Part shown: one piece after another, positions 23,709 through 30,345 of the stretch
Layout: each line of letters starts with the position of its first letter
Position numbering within the stretch: position 1 is the stretch's first letter
Assembly (NCBI GenBank): GCA_947441745.1
Contig: CANEUJ010000002.1
Coordinates: 1 to 30,345, forward strand
Direction of reading: 5' to 3'
Origin: Neisseriaceae bacterium
GTDB lineage: Bacteria; Pseudomonadota; Gammaproteobacteria; Burkholderiales; UBA11063
Length of the DNA stretch: 30,345 bases
Position numbers and translations under genes: made by a program
Notes under the pieces: generated by a model
What the model was told of the DNA's origin: nothing
What the model saw: only the letters and a program-made list of their open reading frames with translations
Database searches by the model: none

Positions 23709-26578
23709 TAACTAAGCTTACCATGACAATGCTTATATTTCTTCCCGCTACCACAGTAACATTGTGCATTGCGATTCAACCCTTCATCAGGGGGTACAGA
23801 GTTTGTAGTAGACGTAATCATATTTTCAATAGGTACAACATCTTCATTTGGAGCATCTTCTGGCTCCTGAATTTGAACCGTTAATAACATTCTTGCAGCA
23901 TCACGCTTGATATTATCAAACATGCTTGAGAATAAATTAAATGACTCAGTCTTGTACTCTTGCTTCGGATCTTTTTGAGCATAACCACGAAGATGTATCC
24001 CTTGGCGTATCTGCTCTAAACCTGTAAGATGCTCTCTCCAATGATAATCAATATGCTGCAATAAAATACCACGCTCAAATCTATTCACCTGACGCTTACT
24101 ACTATCAGAAGTATTTGTTTTAAAATACTCACGTAATTTACCACTATCAATATCAGGATTACTTGCCACATAGCTTACAAATGATTCTGCTATATTAACA
24201 CCATTCTCGGCACAAAACATATCAAGTGCCTCTAGATTCCAAGCTGACTTATCTTCTGGAATCATATTAGATGCAAATTTCTCAATATCAGTTTCAACAC
24301 GTTTTGCAAAAATACTCATTTTATGTCGATAAATATCATCTGCTTGTTTTAGTACTAACTCTTTAATCTCTTCTTCATGAATTTTTGGATTTAACTCTAT
24401 TAGTTTAGCTATATCAATATTAACCCTAAACTCATCATTCAATATTTTTTCAAGACCAGCAACATCCCATATTTCTATCATAGATTTAGGCGGGATATAG
24501 CTATCAACAACCTGACTAAGAATACCATTGATCATACCATAAGTTATCTCAGATAAATCATTGCCCGTTAATATATCATCTCGTTGTTGATAGATTACGC
24601 GTCTTTGATCATTTGATACATCATCATAATCTAATAATTGCTTACGAATATCAAAGTTATGCCCCTCAACCTTTCTTTGAGCAGATTCTATAGACCGTGA
24701 TAGCCATTTATGCTCTATAGATTCGCCTTTCTCCATCCCAAGGCGTTGCATCATACCACGCATTCTATCACCACCAAATATCCGAAGTAACGAATCATCC
24801 AAGCTTAGATAAAAGCGACTAACACCAGCGTCGCCTTGACGCCCAGCACGCCCACGAAGCTGATTATCAATTCGGCGTGATTCATGGCGCTCAGTTCCAA
24901 TTATATATAAACCACCAGCATCCAAAACACGTCTATTGTTATCGCGCCATTTATTCATTACCTGTTCAATTCGTAATGCTTTTTGTTGCTCAGTTAGCTT
25001 ATCATCCTCATTTATAGAATTAATTTCTGGTTTTGGATTACCACCCAAGATAATATCAGTACCCCTACCCGCCATATTTGTTGCTACAGTAATAGCGTAT
25101 GGACTACCAGCTTGAACAATAATTTCAGCCTCACGTGCATGTTGCTTAGCATTTAATACTTCATGTGCTAGATTAGCACGAGTAAGAAGGCTAGAAATAA
25201 CTTCTGAATTTTCTACCGAAGTAGTACCAACTAGTACAGGCTGCCCCAAACGATTACATTCGATAATATCATCTACCAGTGCTTGATATTTGTCGTCAAG
25301 ATTCATATATATTTTGTCATCATAGTCTTTACGTACCATGAAATTATTTGTAGGTATTACCACCGTCTCAAGACCATAAATCTGTTGAAACTCATACGCT
25401 TCAGTATCAGCTGTTCCAGTCATTCCTGATAATTTCTTATACATACGGAAATAGTTTTGGAAAGTAATTGATGCCATTGTCTGATTTTCTTTTTGGATCT
25501 CAACTTTTTCTTTAGCTTCAACTGCTTGGTGTAGACCATCAGACCAACGCCTACCACTCATTAAGCGTCCAGTAAATTCATCAACAATAATTACTTCACC
25601 ATTTTGAACTACATAGCTTTGATCTTTAATAAAGACATAATGTGCCTTCATAGCCGCCAATAAATGGTGCATTAAACTAATATTATTCACATTATATAAG
25701 CTATCACCCACAGCCAATAGCCCATTGGATGTCAAAATCTCTTCAACTTTTACATGACCTGCTTCTGATAAAATAACATTGTTATTTTTTTCATCCACCC
25801 AAAAATCGCCATCAAGGCTATCTTCAGCACTTTGACGATTTAGCATCTTAGGTACTTGATCAAGTTTCATATACAAATCATTACTACCTTCTGCTGGGCC
25901 AGAAATAATCAATGGAGTACGTGCCTCATCAATAAGTATCGAATCAACTTCATCAACAATTGCGAAATTAAGTTGTCTTTGTACCTTCTCTTTAACTTCA
26001 AACACCATATTATCGCGAAGATAATCAAACCCAAATTCGTTATTAGTACCATAAGTAATGTCTGATGCGTATGCTGCTCTTTTTTCTTCAGAGCTCATAT
26101 CAGGTAGATTAACCCCAACCGTCAAACCTAAGAAATTATATAGCTTACTCATTTCAAGAGCGTCACGTCTTGCAAGATAGTCATTTACCGTAACTACATG
26201 TACACCCATATCAGTAATAGCGTTTAGATAAGCACTCAAGGTACCCGCTAAAGTTTTACCTTCACCAGTTTTCATCTCAGCTATCTTGCCATCATTAAGA
26301 ACAATACCACCAATTAGCTGCACATCAAAATGTCGCATCCCAAGCACTCGAACACTTGCCTCACGACAAACGGCAAACGCCTCTGGTAGTAGATTAGCTA
26401 AAGTCTCGCCACTTTTAAACCGCTCTTTAAATTCAAGTGTTTTTTGCTGTATCTCAATATCACTAAGCTTAGCAATTTCAATCTCCAGACTATTGATATT
26501 ACTAACTATACGATTGTATGTCTTAAGCAACCTATCATTACGTGTTCCAAATAATTTATACAGGGTTTTTTTAATCAT
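23708..26578 (-). CDS. secA: Preprotein translocase ATPase SecA
   Basis: SecA is the ATPase that drives secretory proteins through SecYEG. At 956 residues it is somewhat longer than E. coli SecA (901). Visible parts are Walker A GEGKT (105-109), DEVDSILIDEARTPLIISG, the second motor domain with TNMAGRGTDIILGG and QLRGRAGRQGD, and the helical scaffold. The C-terminal zinc motif CYCGSGKKYKHCHG binds SecB and phospholipid in relatives. The acyl-CoA-binding protein gene lies 24 bases upstream and tgt overlaps its stop. No secM-like leader is seen. Confidence 0.97.
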   Translation of the reverse strand: MIKKTLYKLFGTRNDRLLKTYNRIVSNINSLEIEIAKLSDIEIQQKTLEFKERFKSGETLANLLPEAFAVCREASVRVLGMRHFDVQLIGGIVLNDGKIAEMKTGEGKTLAGTLSAYLNAITDMGVHVVTVNDYLARRDALEMSKLYNFLGLTVGVNLPDMSSEEKRAAYASDITYGTNNEFGFDYLRDNMVFEVKEKVQRQLNFAIVDEVDSILIDEARTPLIISGPAEGSNDLYMKLDQVPKMLNRQSAEDSLDGDFWVDEKNNNVILSEAGHVKVEEILTSNGLLAVGDSLYNVNNISLMHHLLAAMKAHYVFIKDQSYVVQNGEVIIVDEFTGRLMSGRRWSDGLHQAVEAKEKVEIQKENQTMASITFQNYFRMYKKLSGMTGTADTEAYEFQQIYGLETVVIPTNNFMVRKDYDDKIYMNLDDKYQALVDDIIECNRLGQPVLVGTTSVENSEVISSLLTRANLAHEVLNAKQHAREAEIIVQAGSPYAITVATNMAGRGTDIILGGNPKPEINSINEDDKLTEQQKALRIEQVMNKWRDNNRRVLDAGGLYIIGTERHESRRIDNQLRGRAGRQGDAGVSRFYLSLDDSLLRIFGGDRMRGMMQRLGMEKGESIEHKWLSRSIESAQRKVEGHNFDIRKQLLDYDDVSNDQRRVIYQQRDDILTGNDLSEITYGMINGILSQVVDSYIPPKSMIEIWDVAGLEKILNDEFRVNIDIAKLIELNPKIHEEEIKELVLKQADDIYRHKMSIFAKRVETDIEKFASNMIPEDKSAWNLEALDMFCAENGVNIAESFVSYVASNPDIDSGKLREYFKTNTSDSSKRQVNRFERGILLQHIDYHWREHLTGLEQIRQGIHLRGYAQKDPKQEYKTESFNLFSSMFDNIKRDAARMLLTVQIQEPEDAPNEDVVPIENMITSTTNSVPPDEGLNRNAQCYCGSGKKYKHCHGKLS

Positions 26579-26602
26579 CTTTGCTTCTTTTAACTTTTAT
26601 AA

Positions 26603-26854
26603 TTACTCAAAAACTTTGAGATATTCTTTCATCGCAGTATCTTTATCCATGTTTTTAATAGCATTCCATGACTGCCACTTAGCTCTTTCAACCATATGGA
26701 TAACTGTAGGACATTCTCCATCTACATTACCAACTGTAGCTTGTTTATAAAAAGCATATAATTTTAATTTTTGAGTATTATTCGGACTAAAATCGATAGT
26801 TGCATCTCTAACTGCCTTAACCATCTGTTCAAACCGTTGCTCTAAATCTGACAT
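26603..26854 (-). CDS. Acyl-CoA-binding protein (ACBP)
   Basis: This small cytosolic four-helix protein binds medium- and long-chain acyl-CoA esters and buffers or shuttles them. The 83 residues are near the family's usual 86-90. Family motifs are KLKLYAFYKQATVGNV (about 29-44) and AKWQSWNAIKNMDKDTAMKEYLKVF (shown in part: AKWQSWNAIKNMDKDTAM), covering the Lys and Tyr residues that contact the ligand. A GAAAGGAAG ribosome site precedes the ATG. It lies between ihfA and secA; the three are on one strand and closely spaced. ACBP is common in eukaryotes and patchy in bacteria. Confidence 0.92.
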   Translation of the reverse strand: MSDLEQRFEQMVKAVRDATIDFSPNNTQKLKLYAFYKQATVGNVDGECPTVIHMVERAKWQSWNAIKNMDKDTAMKEYLKVFE

Positions 26855-26906
26855 AATTAACTTCCTTTCGAATAATTAAAATCACTTTATCTATACAAAC
26901 TTATTT

Positions 26907-27203
26907 TTAAGCTACAACCTGTTCTTTTACCGCAGATTTAAGAATATTACTAGTTCTAAATGATACAACACGTCTAGCATCAATAGGATATTCTTTTTTA
27001 GTCTTTGGATTACGCCCAATTCGAGCTTTTTTATCACGTAAAATGAAATTACCAAACCCAGGTACTTTTACTGGATCTCCAGCCTCTAAGCTTTTAATTA
27101 TTACCTCAAAAAAATCTTCAACAAATTTAGCCGCTTCTAGCCTTTTTAATGATGAAGAATCCATTACCGCTTGAATTAGATCACTCTTAGTTAGTGTTGT
27201 CAT
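26907..27203 (-). CDS. ihfA: Integration host factor subunit alpha
   Basis: IHF-alpha pairs with IHF-beta to bend DNA sharply at specific sites in replication, recombination and transcription. The 98 residues have the HU/IHF fold. The DNA-wrapping arm GRNPKTKKEYPIDARRVVSF (about 62-81) includes the intercalating proline. The start MTTLTKSDLIQAVM is typical of the alpha rather than the beta subunit. Placement directly after pheT, as in E. coli and many proteobacteria, supports this. An AAAGGAC ribosome site lies in the end of pheT. Confidence 0.95.
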   Translation of the reverse strand: MTTLTKSDLIQAVMDSSSLKRLEAAKFVEDFFEVIIKSLEAGDPVKVPGFGNFILRDKKARIGRNPKTKKEYPIDARRVVSFRTSNILKSAVKEQVVA

Positions 27204-27213
27204 ATTTGTCCTT

Positions 27214-29241
27214 TCACGAGCGTTGCTCAGCTTGAAAATTATTTTTTACTACATTAATTATATTTTTTATACTTATCTCAATTTCATCATCAGTCAAATT
27301 CTTATCTGCCTGAAATATAAAATTAATTGCTACACTTTTTGTACCAGCTGCAACATTAGCACCATCATAGACATCAAATACATTTAATGCCTGTAGATAC
27401 TCTATGTTACTAATATTTATAGTATCTAAAACATTGCCAACAGCTAAATCTGCTGGGAATATAAAAGCAAGATCTCGCTCTACCTTTTGGAATTTGCTTA
27501 GTTTTTTAAGCTCCAAAGTCTCAATATTATTCTGTATGGAATCAATATCCAGTTCAAATAAATAAGGTAATTCTGGCAACCCCAGCTCTTGTCCAATCTT
27601 CGGATGTAACTGACCTATAACCCCAATTTCATTATTAGAGATATAAATTTTAGCACACCTGCCACTATGAAATATATGAGAATCGTTACAAACTTCAAAT
27701 CTTAAATCTTTATGATCCGATAATAACACGTTTACTACATGTTTCATATCATAAAAATCAGCACTTTTTGAGACTACAGACCAGCTTGGACTAATAGCAT
27801 TACCATAAAGCAAACCTGATAATTTAAGAGGCTGTAACTCAACACTTTCACCATGAAATACACGAGATAACTCAAATAACCGAACATGTTTATGCCCACG
27901 ATTAAGATTGCCTTGTAAAACCTTGACCAAATCAGCAATCAAAGACGTATGCATTACATTAAGCCCAGCAAGTGGGTTTTTTAATTTCACCGCTTCAATA
28001 CCTTTTTGCCCTAGTAAGACTTCATATTTTTCTTCAATAAATGAATATGCAACTATTTCATTATAGCCCATAGTCAGCATACGGTCTTTTAGTTTCGCAA
28101 ATGTAAATCCTTGGCAATCATTTAAACTATGACTAGCTACTGGCATAACAGCTTCAATATTATCATAACCATAAATTCTAGCAACTTCTTCTACTATATC
28201 TTCAGCTATATTAATATCAAAACGGTAGCTAGGAGCTACAACATTTAAAATATCACCATCACTACTAATAGTACAGCCTAGTTTTTTTAGAATTGAATTG
28301 ATATCCTCTACACCCAAATTAGTACCAATTAGTTTATTGATTTTAGTATATGCTACACTCACTAAGCTCCTAGGTTTTAAATTTGCTATATGTGTAATTT
28401 CACCTAAATTACCACCGCAATATTTAATGATTAAATTAGCAGCATATAATAGTGCCTTATGTTGTAAATTAGTATCTACACCACGTTCAAAACGATATGC
28501 TGAGTCTGAACTAACTCCATACTGTTTAGCACGTCCTGCAATTATTTTAGGTTCAAAAAACGCACTTTCTAGAATAATCGAAGTGGTATCATCACTAATC
28601 CCCGAATCAAACCCACCCATAACCCCAGCTATTGCTACTGGATTATTATTGCTATCACAAATTAATAAGGTATCATTTCTTAATTTAGCATCAGTTCCAT
28701 CAAGTAATTTTAACTCCTCACCATTTTTAGCTAAGCGTACCTGTAAAGTCATCCCGACTTTATTACTATCAAAAGCATGAAGCGGTTGCCCAAGAGTTAG
28801 CATTACATAGTTAGTAATATCAACAATTGGAGAAATAGATTGAATACCACTACAACTAAGTCTAATATAGATTTCTTCTGGTAACTTAATTTTATTGCTC
28901 ACACCGCTTATATTAACTATCACATAATTAGGGCAATCACTGGCAGCATCCATAACAACATTTACTTTAGAATGAGTCGTTGATGCTGGCTCATTAATTT
29001 CTATCGGTTTAATTTTATAATCAGTAAGTGCAGATATTTCTCTAAGTAGACCTGATAGTGACAAACAGTCTCCTCGATTAGGGGTGATTTTAAATTCTAC
29101 CACTTGGTCAATTATATTATTGTCATTACAGGTTTCAATACTTTCAATTTCAATCCCTGCATTAGTTAATTTTTCAAAAACATCATCCCAATTAGGATTG
29201 CTTTCAAAATAACTTTGAATCCAATTTAAAGACAAACGCAT
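27214..29241 (-). CDS. pheT: Phenylalanyl-tRNA synthetase beta subunit, lacking the B2 tRNA-binding domain
   Basis: PheT pairs with PheS in the heterotetramer that charges tRNA-Phe; the beta subunit holds the editing site and binds tRNA. The usual proteobacterial length is about 790, but this protein has 675. The N-terminus (residues 1-36, MRLSLNWIQSYFE to IESIE) is followed at once by VVEFKITPNRGDCLSLSG (47-64), which in E. coli lies near residue 160. The EMAPII-like B2 domain between them is absent. The B3/B4 editing region, the B5 domain and the C-terminal ferredoxin-like anticodon-binding domain (FQKVERDLAFIF to the end) are present. The frame is continuous, so this is a clean domain loss. 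It overlaps the pheS stop by one base. Confidence 0.95.
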   Translation of the reverse strand: MRLSLNWIQSYFESNPNWDDVFEKLTNAGIEIESIETCNDNNIIDQVVEFKITPNRGDCLSLSGLLREISALTDYKIKPIEINEPASTTHSKVNVVMDAASDCPNYVIVNISGVSNKIKLPEEIYIRLSCSGIQSISPIVDITNYVMLTLGQPLHAFDSNKVGMTLQVRLAKNGEELKLLDGTDAKLRNDTLLICDSNNNPVAIAGVMGGFDSGISDDTTSIILESAFFEPKIIAGRAKQYGVSSDSAYRFERGVDTNLQHKALLYAANLIIKYCGGNLGEITHIANLKPRSLVSVAYTKINKLIGTNLGVEDINSILKKLGCTISSDGDILNVVAPSYRFDINIAEDIVEEVARIYGYDNIEAVMPVASHSLNDCQGFTFAKLKDRMLTMGYNEIVAYSFIEEKYEVLLGQKGIEAVKLKNPLAGLNVMHTSLIADLVKVLQGNLNRGHKHVRLFELSRVFHGESVELQPLKLSGLLYGNAISPSWSVVSKSADFYDMKHVVNVLLSDHKDLRFEVCNDSHIFHSGRCAKIYISNNEIGVIGQLHPKIGQELGLPELPYLFELDIDSIQNNIETLELKKLSKFQKVERDLAFIFPADLAVGNVLDTINISNIEYLQALNVFDVYDGANVAAGTKSVAINFIFQADKNLTDDEIEISIKNIINVVKNNFQAEQRS

Positions 29242-30218
29242 TACATCTCACCTCTAAATTGGTTTAGAAAATCTAAATCGTTTTCAAATATTAGACGTAA
29301 ATCATTTATACCATAACGTATCATAGTAAAGCGATCAATCCCCATACCAAAAGCAAACCCAGAGTACTCATTAGGGTCAATATTCATATAACGCAACACA
29401 CTAGGATGCACCATTCCACACCCCATAACCTCTAGCCATTTGCCTGATTTTGATTTGATATCTACTTCAGCTGATGGTTCGGTAAAAGAAAAGAACGACG
29501 CTCTAAAGCGTAACTCAAGATTTTCATCATCAAAGAATTTGCGTAAAAATTCAATTACCAGACCTTTTAGATTAGCAAAGCTAATCCCCTTCTCAATCCA
29601 CAAGCCCTCCATCTGATGAAACATCGGCGAATGAGTCGCATCCATATCAACACGATAAACCCGCCCTGGAACAATTACTTTTATTGGTGGCTTACGATTT
29701 TCGGCATATCTCACCTGCATAGGAGAAGTATGGGTACGTAGAACATTGTTACTACTGGTATAAAAAGTATCTTGCATCGCCCGTGCTGGATGATTATCAG
29801 GTATATTTAATGCCTTAAAATTATAATAATCAGTCTCAATCTCAGGCCCATCAGCAATATCAAACCCTAACCGCCCAAAGATATCTTGCATTCTATTTAG
29901 AGATAAAGATATTGGGTGCAAAGTTCCAAGATTATTACCTCTAGAAGACAAAGTAATATCAATAGTTTCGGAGGTAAGCTTACGTTGTTGTTCTTGTTTC
30001 AAAATGTATTCACGCTGTTTTTGGATAAGATCTTCAGCATAATTTTTTTGCTGATTAATTTTAGCACCAAATTCTTTACGAGATTCAATAGGCAGATCTT
30101 TCATGCCTTTCATTTGTGATGATATATGACCCAAAATCTTTGATTTTAATTGATCCAGATCATGAATCTTATTAGTATTAGATAGTTGATTAAGCAAATC
30201 TTGTAATAGCGTATCCAT
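29241..30218 (-). CDS. pheS: Phenylalanyl-tRNA synthetase alpha subunit
   Basis: PheS is the catalytic subunit of PheRS, a class II synthetase. Starting at 30218 gives 325 residues (E. coli 327), beginning MDTLLQDLLNQLS, followed by a coiled-coil arm (to about residue 85). The catalytic core has HPARAMQDTFYTSS, FHQMEGLWIEKG, EVMGCGMVHP and GFAFGMGIDRFTMIRYGI. An in-frame ATG at 30257 would add 13 residues (MLASFFILLEAIT) but lies inside a terminator hairpin, so I prefer 30218. Its ribosome site (AGAAG) is modest. pheT follows with a TAATG overlap. Confidence 0.95.
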   Translation of the reverse strand: MDTLLQDLLNQLSNTNKIHDLDQLKSKILGHISSQMKGMKDLPIESRKEFGAKINQQKNYAEDLIQKQREYILKQEQQRKLTSETIDITLSSRGNNLGTLHPISLSLNRMQDIFGRLGFDIADGPEIETDYYNFKALNIPDNHPARAMQDTFYTSSNNVLRTHTSPMQVRYAENRKPPIKVIVPGRVYRVDMDATHSPMFHQMEGLWIEKGISFANLKGLVIEFLRKFFDDENLELRFRASFFSFTEPSAEVDIKSKSGKWLEVMGCGMVHPSVLRYMNIDPNEYSGFAFGMGIDRFTMIRYGINDLRLIFENDLDFLNQFRGEM

Positions 30219-30239
30219 CGTTATAGCTTCTAATAATAT

Positions 30240-30265
30240 AAAAAAGGAGGCTAACATTAGCCTCC
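30240..30265 (-). terminator. Intrinsic terminator (possible attenuator) between rplT and pheS
   Basis: On the minus strand GGAGGCTA and TAGCCTCC form an eight-base-pair stem around ATGT, followed by six T. It starts 42 bases after the rplT stop and ends 21 bases before the preferred pheS start. pheS transcription must therefore read through it or start within it. In E. coli the rplT-pheS region carries a Phe attenuator (pheM), which makes regulation here plausible but unproven. Confidence 0.85.
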
Positions 30266-30306
30266 AAATAAATTGTTACTGCTTAAAAAAGCACTAAAGC
30301 AATTCT

Positions 30307-30345
30307 TAAGCTAAATTAGCTTTAGCAATATCAACGAACTTAGCA
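30307..30345 (-). CDS. rplT: 50S ribosomal protein L20, C-terminal end (cut by window edge)
   Basis: The last 12 codons of a minus-strand gene read AKFVDIAKANLA and then TAA. This resembles the L20 C-terminus (AKAALA-type ending). Position directly upstream of pheS-pheT-ihfA, as in E. coli (rpmI-rplT-pheS), makes rplT by far the likeliest identity. The rest lies outside the window. Confidence 0.8.

Noticed and set aside
23648..23884. Plus-strand 78-codon frame over the secA-tgt junction
   Set aside because: It is antisense to conserved coding sequence (the SecA zinc motif) and has no supporting signals.
26286..26750. Plus-strand 154-codon frame opposite the secA start and ACBP
   Set aside because: Both opposite-strand genes are clearly real; the serine- and leucine-rich product is typical of an antisense shadow.
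28298..28780. Plus-strand 160-codon frame opposite pheT
   Set aside because: It is an antisense shadow of a conserved synthetase gene, with no ribosome site.
1..30345. Search by eye for CRISPR arrays, insertion sequences, phage genes, tRNAs and toxin-antitoxin pairs
   Set aside because: No regularly spaced repeats, transposase motifs, integrases, cloverleaf-like stretches or small paired ORFs were seen.

Overview
The window looks like the dnaA end of a low-GC betaproteobacterial chromosome. Direct glutaminyl-tRNA synthetase (glnS), LpxH-type lipid A synthesis and an iscR-led isc operon point to the beta/gamma proteobacteria. IscU reads most like the betaproteobacterial type. The DNA is strongly AT-rich, and the genes are dense and mostly housekeeping. 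I see no insertion sequence, prophage, CRISPR array, rRNA or tRNA gene. The genus is not recognised with confidence; a low-GC Neisseriales-like lineage is only a guess. No gap between genes exceeds about 280 bases.

Layout, left to right. (1) 1-2807: AT-rich region upstream of dnaA, then dnaA, dnaN and a terminator. (2) 2839-8726 (+): the iron-sulfur cluster operon iscR-iscS-iscU-iscA-hscB-hscA, headed by a near-consensus type 1 IscR operator, followed by a bestrophin-family channel gene where fdx and iscX would often be. (3) 8791-10566 (-): rplU-rpmA-obgE from a consensus promoter, with an intrinsic terminator directly in front of obgE. (4) 10633-13301 (-): glnS and an alpha/beta hydrolase joined by an ATGA overlap, with a 28-codon upstream ORF in the glnS leader. 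(5) 13342-17964 (+): lpxH, a CNNM/CorC-like membrane protein, a decayed short-chain dehydrogenase start on the opposite strand, and a SulP transporter fused to a beta-carbonic anhydrase. (6) 18006-21336 (+): NADP isocitrate dehydrogenase, then the classic rpsP-rimM-trmD-rplS operon with a strong terminator. (7) 21359-22000 (+): an azoreductase gene broken by one in-frame stop. (8) 22062-30345 (-): rpmB-rpmG; an ACBP-secA-tgt cluster; and the end of rplT followed by pheS-pheT-ihfA. PheT is about 120 residues short because the tRNA-binding (B2) domain is missing.

Most genes serve replication initiation, Fe-S assembly, translation (ribosomal proteins, aminoacyl-tRNA synthetases, tRNA modification) and protein export. 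Accessory content is small: the bestrophin, the SulP-carbonic anhydrase fusion (probably bicarbonate or anion handling), the CNNM-like protein, the acyl-CoA-binding protein and two pseudogenes. I did not find a large undescribed system. The observations most worth following are the PheT domain loss, the terminator/SD/Phe-codon arrangement before pheS, the glnS leader ORF between face-to-face promoters, and the two fresh gene losses.
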